63,193 nt of DNA from NCBI GenBank assembly GCA_019308905.1, contig JAFDHF010000009.1, positions 1-63,193 on the forward strand. Reading direction: 5' to 3'. The notes below the pieces were generated by a model. The model was not told where the DNA came from. It saw only the letters and a list, made by a program, of their open reading frames with translations, and ran no database searches. Position 1 is the first letter of the stretch. The number at the start of each line of letters is the position of its first letter. The DNA is from Deltaproteobacteria bacterium. GTDB lineage: Bacteria > Desulfobacterota > BSN033 > WVXP01. The position numbers and the translations under genes were made by a program. Below are positions 34,856 to 42,743 of the stretch, piece by piece.

Positions 34856-35941
34856 ATGGAGCCGAAGCCGACCATTAAGGACATTGCCCGTCTTGCCAGG
34901 GTATCCCACACAACGGTTTCCAGGGCCCTTAACGACAGGCCCCGGGTCAGCCGAAGAACCAGGGATCGGATCCTGGCGATCGCAAAGAAGCTGAACTACC
35001 GGCCCAATGTGGCTGCCAGGAGTCTCAAGGTTCGAAGGACCAAGACGCTGGGGCTTGTAATCACAACGATCATCAATCCCTTTTACCCGGAATTGGCCCA
35101 GGGGATCGAAAATACCGCCAGGGAGATGGGGTACAATATCATTCTCTGTTCTACCAACTACGACATCGATCTCGAGCTGAGGCATATCGAGATGCTGAGA
35201 AGCAAGGGAGTGGATGGCATCATATTCACCTCGACCCATATTCACGACCCAAACATCGAGGGTCTGGTGGAGGAGGGATTTCCCATCATCCTCGTGAATC
35301 GGAAGACCTACGACGAGTCGATTGGTAACCGAGTCGATTACGTTGTCATCGAGAACTCTAGGGGAGCCTTCATGGCCGTGGAACACTTGATCAGGATGGG
35401 ACACAGGAGGATCGGGATCATCACCGGGCTCCGTCAATCCTCCGCATCGTGGGAAAGGCTGGAGGGAGTCGAGAGAGCCATGACAGAGTATGGGGTGGAG
35501 CTTGATCCTGATCTGGTTGTCGAGGGGGATTTTCTCAAGGCTTCGGGTGGGAGGGCTGCCAAGAGATTCTCCAGAATGAAGGTGCCACCCACTGCGGTTT
35601 TCGCGGTGAACGACTACATGGCTCTCGGAGCCATGGAGGGATTCATGGAGGAGGGCTTGCGCATCCCCCATGACATGGCCCTGGTGGGGTTCAATGATAT
35701 CGAGATCAGCAGGATGAGAAACATCGAACTCACCACGGTGGGTCAGAAGACATATGAAATGGGATCGATCGCGGTGAGAACCCTCGTGGAGAAGATCGAG
35801 GGGGAGGCGCAGGGCCTTGTCAGGCAGATTATTCTCGAGCCTGAACTGCTCATCCGGAAGTCTTGCGGTTATTTCCTCAGCGGGTACAAGAGAGAGGCCT
35901 TGAGGCATGGGGTTCTGGCTCCTGAGCGGCCCTACCCGTGA
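34856..35941 (+). CDS. LacI-family transcriptional regulator
   Basis: The 361-residue regulator has the LacI headpiece (TIKDIARLARVSHTTVSRAL, residues 6-25), the hinge helix NVAARSLK and a periplasmic-binding-type sugar domain. A ligand-binding effector domain is present, so it responds to a small molecule, but which one is not clear. It stands between the Liv-type transporter and the malate dehydrogenase/fumarase block and could control either. The operator-like palindrome directly upstream suggests autoregulation. There is no strong ribosome site near the ATG. Confidence 0.9.
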   Translation: MEPKPTIKDIARLARVSHTTVSRALNDRPRVSRRTRDRILAIAKKLNYRPNVAARSLKVRRTKTLGLVITTIINPFYPELAQGIENTAREMGYNIILCSTNYDIDLELRHIEMLRSKGVDGIIFTSTHIHDPNIEGLVEEGFPIILVNRKTYDESIGNRVDYVVIENSRGAFMAVEHLIRMGHRRIGIITGLRQSSASWERLEGVERAMTEYGVELDPDLVVEGDFLKASGGRAAKRFSRMKVPPTAVFAVNDYMALGAMEGFMEEGLRIPHDMALVGFNDIEISRMRNIELTTVGQKTYEMGSIAVRTLVEKIEGEAQGLVRQIILEPELLIRKSCGYFLSGYKREALRHGVLAPERPYP

Positions 35942-36046
35942 GGTAGCCCTGAATGGAGGAGACATGATCGGTGATAGGGGGAGCGGGTCGATTCTCGGTC
36001 CGTGCCCGGCGATCCTCTTGAGCTATCTGAAAGAAGGAGGGGTGGG

Positions 36047-36985
36047 ATGAAGAAAGTCGGTATTATCGGAAGCGGGAACGTGGGCACTAATGCGGCCTTC
36101 TATATAGCCGAGAAGCGTGTGGCCAACGTGCATCTCATCGATGTGGTGGAGGGCCTGGCCGAGGGCAAGGCACTGGACCTGATGGAGGCCGCACCGATCA
36201 GGGGTTATGACGTCGAGATTCGAGGGAGTTCGTCACCAGAGGATCTGACCGGATCGGACGTGGTGGTCGTAGCGGCGGGAAAGGTGAGACTGCCCGGGAT
36301 GAAGAGGGAGGATGTCCTTGAGGAGAATGCGGGAATCGTGGCCCCCATCTGCCGGGAGATCACCCGGTGGGCCCCGGAGTCGATTGTGGTCGTGGTCACA
36401 GAGCCGGTGGATACCATGACCCATCTGGTACTGAAACAGACGGGATTCGACCCGCGCAGGGTGATGGGAGTTGCAGGGGTTCTTGACGGTGTCCGGCTTC
36501 GCTACTTTATTGCACGGAAACTGGGGATCTCGCCTCTCGACGTGACAGCCATGGTCCTGGCCGGGCACCACGACTACATGGTTCCCGTCTTTGAATACTG
36601 CCGTGTGGCGGGGATTCCGGTAAAAGATCTCTTGTCCGAGAAGGAGTTGGGGGAGCTCCAGAAGTCGGTGCGCAACGCAGGAGGGGAGATCGTATCCCAC
36701 CTGAAGACCGGTAGCGCCTTCGATGCCGCGGCTGCGAGTGTTGCGGAGATGGTGGAGGTAATCGTTCGTGACAAAAAGAGGATCCTCTCTGCGCCCGCCT
36801 ATGTGCAGGGAGAATATGGAATAGAGGGGATTTGTCTGGGTGTCCCGATTCTCCTGGGAGCCCGAGGGATCGAACGGATTTTCGAACTGGAACTGACCGA
36901 CGAAGAGACGGCCGCCTTGAAGGTTTCCGCCTCGGTGCTCGAAGGGATGCAGAGGGAGTTTCTCACCAGTCTGGGTTTGAATTAG
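36047..36985 (+). CDS. Divergent malate/lactate dehydrogenase paralog
   Basis: The 312-residue protein aligns without gaps to the malate dehydrogenase encoded 81 bases downstream over at least its first 180 residues. The NAD loop GSGNVG, the substrate arginines R81, R87 and R150, the aspartate D147 and the catalytic H174 are kept. However, the active-site asparagine of the VTNP motif is glutamate (E119, VTEPVDTM), K82 becomes L82, and the mobile loop reads KVRLPGMKRED instead of LPRKPGMSRED. It may act on another 2-hydroxy acid or be non-catalytic. ATG 36047 follows AAGGAGG. It is probably cotranscribed with mdh. Confidence 0.8.
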   Translation: MKKVGIIGSGNVGTNAAFYIAEKRVANVHLIDVVEGLAEGKALDLMEAAPIRGYDVEIRGSSSPEDLTGSDVVVVAAGKVRLPGMKREDVLEENAGIVAPICREITRWAPESIVVVVTEPVDTMTHLVLKQTGFDPRRVMGVAGVLDGVRLRYFIARKLGISPLDVTAMVLAGHHDYMVPVFEYCRVAGIPVKDLLSEKELGELQKSVRNAGGEIVSHLKTGSAFDAAAASVAEMVEVIVRDKKRILSAPAYVQGEYGIEGICLGVPILLGARGIERIFELELTDEETAALKVSASVLEGMQREFLTSLGLN

Positions 36986-37066
36986 CGGTCACCGGAAAAC
37001 GGCCGAGAAGAGAGGATCGGGAATTTTTCGGGGTCGCGCTGGTTCGGATAGAGGGGAGAGGGTATC

Positions 37067-38023
37067 ATGAACAAGGTGAGTGTCATAGGGAGTGGAAACG
37101 TGGGGGCAACTACGGTAAAGTACCTGGCGGAGAAGGGGGTGGCAGATCTGGTCATGATCGATGTCGTCGAGGGAATGCCCATAGGAAAGGCCCTCGATTT
37201 TGTCCAGTCAGGACCGATTCGTGGATACGATGTCGAGATCACGGGGAGCAATGACTTTGCCAGCATGAGAGGGTCGGATGTCGTGGTAGTCACGGCCGGG
37301 CTACCGAGAAAACCCGGGATGAGCCGGGAGGATCTGCTGCTCAAGAACGCCTCCATCATGACCAGTGTGAGCGAGAAGGTGGCTCTCTACGCTCCCAACT
37401 GCGTCCTCATCGTGGTGACCAACCCTCTTGATGTGATGTGTTACGTGGCGCTGAAGGTGACGGGCTTTGGACTGAAGAAGGTTGTGGGGATGGCCGGGGT
37501 CTTGGATTCGACGAGGTTTTGCTATTTCATTGCCGAGGAACTCGGGGTCGACCCCCTCGACGTAACCGCCCTTGTCTTGGGGGGCCACGGGGACCAGATG
37601 GTTCCCCTGCCGAGATACACGGCTGTTTCAGGAGTACCCGTCACGCAGCTCCTTCCCCGGGAGACCATCGAACGCCTCGCGGAGCGAACCCGCAAGGGAG
37701 GGGCGGAGATAGTGAGTCTCCTCAAAAAGGGGAGCGCTTTCTATGCGCCCGCGGCCTCGGTCTCTGAGATGGTGGAGGCGGTTGTTCGCGACACCAAGCG
37801 TATTCTCCCCTGTTCGGCCTATTTGAGGGGTGAGTACGGGCTGGAGGACGTCTATGTGGGGGTGCCGGTAAAACTCGGCAGGGACGGGGTGGAGTCGATT
37901 ATCGAGCTGGCCCTGACAGAGGAAGAAATGGATGCCCTCCGCGCCTCGGCCCTTGTGGTAAGGCGGAACATCGAGATATGGGAGAAGGCGAGGCGTTCAG
38001 GGGAAATCGGGGAGGCGGTATGA
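37067..38023 (+). CDS. mdh: Malate dehydrogenase
   Basis: This 318-residue LDH-type malate dehydrogenase interconverts malate and oxaloacetate with NAD. It has GSGNVG (8-13), D32 for NAD, R81 and R87 in the substrate loop LPRKPGMSRED, N119 in VTNPLD, D147, R150 and the catalytic H174 in GGHGDQMVP. Everything expected is present. Its stop overlaps the fumarase alpha start as ATGA, linking it to the next step of the pathway. Confidence 0.95.
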   Translation: MNKVSVIGSGNVGATTVKYLAEKGVADLVMIDVVEGMPIGKALDFVQSGPIRGYDVEITGSNDFASMRGSDVVVVTAGLPRKPGMSREDLLLKNASIMTSVSEKVALYAPNCVLIVVTNPLDVMCYVALKVTGFGLKKVVGMAGVLDSTRFCYFIAEELGVDPLDVTALVLGGHGDQMVPLPRYTAVSGVPVTQLLPRETIERLAERTRKGGAEIVSLLKKGSAFYAPAASVSEMVEAVVRDTKRILPCSAYLRGEYGLEDVYVGVPVKLGRDGVESIIELALTEEEMDALRASALVVRRNIEIWEKARRSGEIGEAV

Positions 38024-38859
38024 GGGAGATCGATGTGGGGCTGGTGGCCCGGAGTATAAGGGATCTCTGCATAGCAGCCAACTACGAGCTTGACAGAGAT
38101 GTGCTCGATGCGTTTGAGAGAGCCCTGGAACAGGAGGAATCGCCTGTGGCCAGGGATATTCTGAATCAACTCAGAGAGAATGCTAGGATCGCCAAGGAGG
38201 AGATGATCCCCATCTGCCAGGATACGGGGTATGCGGTGGTCTTCGTGGAACTCGGCCAGGAAGTCCGAATCGTGGGAGGAAACCTCGACGAGGCGGTTCA
38301 AAAGGGTGTAAGGGATGGGTACCGGGAAGGATTCTTGAGGAAGTCCATCTGCCATCCCTTTACACGGGCAAACACAGGAGACAACACGCCGGCCGTCGTC
38401 CATCTGGAATTGGTTCCAGGTGACCGGATGAGGCTGATCGTGCTTCCCAAGGGGGGTGGAAGTGAAAACATGAGCGGTGCTCAGATGCTTACCCCTGCCG
38501 TGGGTATGGAAGGGGTAAAAGACTACGTGGTGGAGAGGGTGAGAATGGCAGGGCCCAATCCCTGCCCACCGACAGTCGTTGGCGTGGGTATTGGGGGGAC
38601 CTTTGAAACTGCGGCGCTGATGGCAAAGAAGGCACTGCTCAGACCGATCGGGAGCCGGAACCAGGATCCTGAGCTGGCGGCGATGGAAGAGGAACTGCTT
38701 CAACGGATCAACCGGCTCGGTATCGGCCCCCAGGGTCTGGGAGGGCGAACCACCTCTCTGGCCGTTCACATAAACATGATGCCCTGCCATATTGCGAGCC
38801 TGCCTGTGGCTGTCAATATCCAGTGTCATGCCCACAGACACAAGGAAGAGACCCTTTAG
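38020..38859 (+). CDS. Fumarate hydratase class I, alpha subunit
   Basis: The 279-residue protein is the N-terminal-type (alpha) subunit of the oxygen-sensitive [4Fe-4S] fumarase or tartrate dehydratase. Cysteines for the cluster lie in PICQDTGY, GPNPCPPTVVGVG and the C-terminal region, and the motifs NTGDNTPAV and PKGGGSENMS are kept. ATG 38020 overlaps the mdh stop codon. With the beta subunit it hydrates fumarate to malate; pairing with mdh favours fumarate over tartrate. Confidence 0.93.
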   Translation: MREIDVGLVARSIRDLCIAANYELDRDVLDAFERALEQEESPVARDILNQLRENARIAKEEMIPICQDTGYAVVFVELGQEVRIVGGNLDEAVQKGVRDGYREGFLRKSICHPFTRANTGDNTPAVVHLELVPGDRMRLIVLPKGGGSENMSGAQMLTPAVGMEGVKDYVVERVRMAGPNPCPPTVVGVGIGGTFETAALMAKKALLRPIGSRNQDPELAAMEEELLQRINRLGIGPQGLGGRTTSLAVHINMMPCHIASLPVAVNIQCHAHRHKEETL

Positions 38860-38928
38860 CCCGGCCCCCTGAGCAGGGCCGCGGATCAGCGGGCACCGGG
38901 GTAATGAGGGTTGAGGAAGAGTTTCGCT

Positions 38929-39483
38929 ATGACTGAGCCCATAAGACTCACACCGCCATTGGAGGACCGGGACCTGGAGAATCTGAGAATCGGGGATTCG
39001 ATTCTTTTGAGTGGAGTTCTGTACACGGCAAGAGACGCAGCTCATAAGAGGATGATCGATCTACTGGACCGGGGGGAGGGGCTTCCCTTTGACATTCGCG
39101 GACAGGTTATCTACTATGTCGGGCCGAGTCCCGCCAGACCAGGGCGCGTGGTTGGAGCGGCAGGTCCCACAACGAGTTACCGGATGGACGACTACAGCCC
39201 TCGCCTCATGGAGCGGGGGCTCAAGGGCATGATAGGCAAGGGAATCCGCTCCAAAGAAGTGATCGAGGCAATGGTGCGTTACCACTGTGTCTATATGGCC
39301 GCCGTGGGGGGCGCAGGGGCCCTGCTCTCCAAGTGCATCAAGAAGGCGGAGGTCATCGCCTACGAGGATCTGGGGCCTGAGGCCGTGAGGCGGCTGGAGG
39401 TGGAGGATTTCCCGGTCATCCTCGTCAATGATATTCGGGGCAACGACCTCTACCAAGAGGGGATGAAGAGGTACGAGAGGTAG
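38929..39483 (+). CDS. Fumarate hydratase class I, beta subunit
   Basis: The 184-residue protein is the C-terminal-type (beta) subunit of class I fumarase. The segments LSGVLYTARDAAHKRM, YVGPSPARPGRVVGAAGPTT and MIGKGIRS are typical. ATG 38929 is chosen because GAGGAAG lies upstream at the right distance. It follows the alpha gene by 69 bases and closes the mdh-fumarase unit. Confidence 0.92.
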   Translation: MTEPIRLTPPLEDRDLENLRIGDSILLSGVLYTARDAAHKRMIDLLDRGEGLPFDIRGQVIYYVGPSPARPGRVVGAAGPTTSYRMDDYSPRLMERGLKGMIGKGIRSKEVIEAMVRYHCVYMAAVGGAGALLSKCIKKAEVIAYEDLGPEAVRRLEVEDFPVILVNDIRGNDLYQEGMKRYER

Positions 39484-39659
39484 CTCCCTGCGGCCTTGCC
39501 GGGCCGCGAGAGGCCGTGAAATTCCCCGTGACTCCTCGCCATCTCCGTTCGCTGATGGGTCAGGGACGAGAAGAGCCCTGGGGCCTGATTTGCGGAAACG
39601 TTTGCTCAAAAATTAGCTCTTAATTATCGGACACTTACCTACCACTCGGATTTCTGCTG

Positions 39660-39689
39660 TTGAGATTTGTCTCAGGTGGGTGGTATATT
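39660..39689 (+). promoter_or_regulatory. Promoter candidate of the hdr-sdh cluster
   Basis: TTGAGA (39660-39665) and TATATT (39684-39689) lie 18 bases apart, about 44 bases before the first hdrC start. The region between fumarase and hdrC is otherwise free of genes. Confidence 0.5.
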
Positions 39690-39732
39690 TGAGCGGTGCC
39701 GCGGTTCGTACGACAGAGCGCGAGGGGTGACG

Positions 39733-40146
39733 ATGAAGATCGAGATATCTCGAGGGACGGTTCATGATGATCTCGCCCAGACGGTTGAAGCTATCAGCGG
39801 TCAGAACCTTTTTGCCTGTTACCAGTGCGGGAACTGCACGGCCGGTTGTCCTGTCTCCTTTGCCATGGACCTCGGTCCCCACCAGGTGATTAGGTATACC
39901 CTCTTGGGGCTGGATTCAGAGGTTCTGGCTTCGAACACCTTCTGGATCTGTGCTTCCTGTCTCCAGTGCACCTCGAGATGCCCGAAGGGTTTGGACATAG
40001 CCAGGATCATGGAGGCCCTCAGGACCGTGGTCCTGCGGAAGAAGGAGCGCCTCGATCATCTCAGTATGGGTGACCTGACCGAGGAAGAGATCGACCGTAC
40101 CCCCCAGATTGCCTTCATCAGTGGGTTCCGGAAATTCTTGTCCTAA
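39733..40146 (+). CDS. hdrC: HdrC-like iron-sulfur protein 1
   Basis: The 137-residue protein is a small ferredoxin-like HdrC subunit with two [4Fe-4S] motifs, C29-C32-C35-C39 and C73-C76-C79-C83. HdrC passes electrons between the flavoprotein HdrA and the catalytic HdrB. It is shorter than methanogen HdrC but complete in both motifs. It is the first gene of an eleven-gene electron-transfer cluster and precedes its probable partner hdrB by 104 bases. Confidence 0.88.
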   Translation: MKIEISRGTVHDDLAQTVEAISGQNLFACYQCGNCTAGCPVSFAMDLGPHQVIRYTLLGLDSEVLASNTFWICASCLQCTSRCPKGLDIARIMEALRTVVLRKKERLDHLSMGDLTEEEIDRTPQIAFISGFRKFLS

Positions 40147-40250
40147 GTCGGCGTCGCATTCGAGAAGGTCCCCGTGAGTTGGACAAGGGCACTCTGAGCG
40201 GATGGTGTCTGGGGGCCGTTGCTCGTGGATCGTGACAACTGACAAACGTA

Positions 40251-41132
40251 ATGGTGGCTTTGATGGACTATCTCTACTTTCCCGGTTGTACCCTTTACAC
40301 GAAGGCCAAGAATCTCGACAGGGCTGCCCGTGAAGCAGCCAGGGTCGTTGGTTTTGAACTCCACGAACTCTCAAACTGGACGTGCTGCGGAGCTGCCTTT
40401 CCCCTTGCGACGGACAATATCATGGCTCTGCTTCCTCCCTCTCGTATACTGGCCAATGCTATGAAGGAAGGAGAGAATCTGACCACCCTTTGTTCTGTCT
40501 GCTTCAATGTTCTGAGACGGACCCTTCATCTCCTGGAGTCAGACCCAGAAAAACGGGAGAAGATCTTTGATTTTATCGAGATGGAATACCGTGAGGGATT
40601 TCATCTAGTCCACTACCTCGAGATCCTGAGGGATGAAATCGGCTTTGAAAATGTAAAGAAGAAGGTGGAACGGGATCTCAAGGGGCTGAGAGTTGCTCCC
40701 TTCTACGGTTGTATGCTCCTCCGCCCTTCCGAGGAGATGAGATTCGACGACAAGGAGAATCCCTCGATCTTCGAGAATCTCGTCGAGAGTATTGGATGTA
40801 AGGCCGTTGATTTTCCCTACAAGATCGAGTGCTGCGGTTCTTTTCAAGCGGTTGGGGCGCCCGAGGTGGCCACCGAGTGCGGCCATGCGATCCTCTCTTC
40901 TGCACTCAAGAACGGGGCTGAAGCCGTGACCACCACGTGCCCTCTCTGTCAATTCAACCTCGATACGAAGCAGAGGGAGATGAAAGAGAAATACCCGGAC
41001 TTTCCCGGACTTCCGGTCCTCTACTTTTCCCAGCTCATGGGCCTCTCCCTCGGTCTTCCGGTGGAGACCCTGGATTTTGGGAGAAACGATGTGGATCCCG
41101 TGCCCCTTCTTGAGGGAAGAGGGATTCTGTAG
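40251..41132 (+). CDS. hdrB: HdrB-like CCG-domain protein 1
   Basis: The 293-residue protein has two complete CCG domains, the first with C13, C45-C46, C81/C84 and the second with C154, C194-C195, C230/C233. In HdrB these hold noncubane [4Fe-4S] clusters that reduce the disulfide of CoM-S-S-CoB. Outside methanogens the natural substrate is usually unknown. The same domain occurs at the end of TfrB in thiol:fumarate reductase and in SdhE, which is relevant given the sdhAB genes in this cluster. The ATG at 40251 is used; a second ATG at 40263 is possible. Confidence 0.88.
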   Translation: MVALMDYLYFPGCTLYTKAKNLDRAAREAARVVGFELHELSNWTCCGAAFPLATDNIMALLPPSRILANAMKEGENLTTLCSVCFNVLRRTLHLLESDPEKREKIFDFIEMEYREGFHLVHYLEILRDEIGFENVKKKVERDLKGLRVAPFYGCMLLRPSEEMRFDDKENPSIFENLVESIGCKAVDFPYKIECCGSFQAVGAPEVATECGHAILSSALKNGAEAVTTTCPLCQFNLDTKQREMKEKYPDFPGLPVLYFSQLMGLSLGLPVETLDFGRNDVDPVPLLEGRGIL

Positions 41133-41193
41133 GATTGGACAGGCCTGTGATAGAGCAGGGTAGGCCGACACGTAGCCGTGAGGGTACGGAAAA

Positions 41194-42582
41194 GTGCAGA
41201 CGCTTAATGCCTCATCAGAGGAATTGGGAAGAGAAGGAGGATCCCGCCCAGGCGCGCCGTTCATTGCCCGGGTGATGATCATCGGTGGGGGTATCGCGGG
41301 TATGACGGCCGCCATTGATCTCGGCAATGCCGGTTACGAGACCGTGCTGGTCGATCGGCTTCCCTCGATAGGCGGGCGGATGCTCCAGCTCTCAGAGACA
41401 TTTCCCACTCTGGACTGCGCCCAGTGCACACTTACTCCAAAGACGGTCGAGACCGGCCAGCATCCCAACATAAGGCTCAGGACGTATTGCGAGATCGAAA
41501 AAGTCGAGGGTGGGATCGGGCATTTCACGGTGACCCTCAGGCGGAAGATAGCCTACGTGGATTGGGAGAAGTGTACGGGCTGTGGCCTCTGCCAGGAGAA
41601 GTGCCCGAAAAAGGTTCCTTCGGCATTTGACCGAGGGATAGGGCTTGGAAAAGCCATCTACACCCTCTCTCCCCAGGCGGTTCCCAACAAACCGGTCATC
41701 GATCCTGAAGCCTGCCGGTATCTTACGGAAGGCAAGTGCAGGGTCTGCGAGAAGGTCTGCCCCGCCCATGCGATCGACTACGAACAGAAGGAGGCCTTTT
41801 TCACGGAAGAGGTGGGGGCCATCATTGTGGCCACTGGATTCGATCTCTATCCGCTGAGGGGGATTGGGGAGTATGGTTCCGGAGAGATTCCCGATGTCAT
41901 CGACGGGCTTGCCTTCGAGAGGCTGCTGTCGGCTTCCGGCCCGACAACTGGCGAAATCAGGCGTCCTTCGGACGGACGGACTCCAAAGGAACTTGTCTTC
42001 ATCCAGTGTACTGCTTCAAGGGATCCTGAAAGGTACATGGCCTACTGCTCGAGGGTCTGCTGCATGTATACGGCCAAACACGCCAGGCTGTATAAACACA
42101 AAGTCCCTGATGGAAGGGCCTATATATTCTACATGGACATCCGTTCCACAGGAAAGGGGTATGAGGAGTTCGTCCAGCAGGCTGTGGAGGAGGAGGGGAT
42201 CTGTTACCTGAGGGGACGGGTTTCCAGGCTCTTTCAGGACGGAGACCGGATCATGGTCTGGGGGGTGGATACCCTGACAGGAAGGAAGGTGGAGATCGCC
42301 GCTGACATGGTAGTCCTGGCTACGGCCATAATTCCAAGCGAGGGTTCGCGGGAACTGGCTCGGAAGCTCCACCTGGAGATAGACGGCAACGGATTTTTCA
42401 CGGAGACGAACTGGAAGCTCCACCCGGTGGAGACGGGTACCCCGGGGATCTATCTCGCTGGTTGCAACGTGGGTCCCAAGGATATTGCCGACACAGTGGC
42501 GCAGGGGAGTGCCGCTGCCAGTAAGGTTCAGGCCCTCCTGTCGAGAGGTGGAAACAGGGTGTCACCAGGGTCTGATGGTTAG
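41194..42582 (+). CDS. hdrA: Short HdrA-like flavoprotein (HdrA-1)
   Basis: This 462-residue HdrA relative starts directly with the FAD domain (GGGIAGMTAAIDL, about 31-43). It keeps the flavin-proximal cysteine pair (C75, C78 in LDCAQC), then carries an inserted ferredoxin motif (C127-C130-C133-C137) and a second motif (C182-C185-C189 with C174). The conserved FIQCTASRD and YCSRVCCMYT segments follow. It lacks both the N-terminal HdrA domain and the C-terminal ferredoxin domain that the next gene retains. Start is GTG at 41194. It may pair with the following HdrA-like protein as one split unit. Confidence 0.85.
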   Translation: MQTLNASSEELGREGGSRPGAPFIARVMIIGGGIAGMTAAIDLGNAGYETVLVDRLPSIGGRMLQLSETFPTLDCAQCTLTPKTVETGQHPNIRLRTYCEIEKVEGGIGHFTVTLRRKIAYVDWEKCTGCGLCQEKCPKKVPSAFDRGIGLGKAIYTLSPQAVPNKPVIDPEACRYLTEGKCRVCEKVCPAHAIDYEQKEAFFTEEVGAIIVATGFDLYPLRGIGEYGSGEIPDVIDGLAFERLLSASGPTTGEIRRPSDGRTPKELVFIQCTASRDPERYMAYCSRVCCMYTAKHARLYKHKVPDGRAYIFYMDIRSTGKGYEEFVQQAVEEEGICYLRGRVSRLFQDGDRIMVWGVDTLTGRKVEIAADMVVLATAIIPSEGSRELARKLHLEIDGNGFFTETNWKLHPVETGTPGIYLAGCNVGPKDIADTVAQGSAAASKVQALLSRGGNRVSPGSDG

Positions 42583-42743
42583 AGGTTCTCGGCTGGACGT
42601 GTGAGTTACGATACCGGAGACACGAGATCGAGGGCGAGGACATGGAATCGAGCCATGCGGGGGGAGGGCTCGTCGAGCCTGCCGATGCTTGCGATTGTTG
42701 CCCTGGTCCGAGGCTGTGGAAGACTGACAGGTAGAACCAAAGT

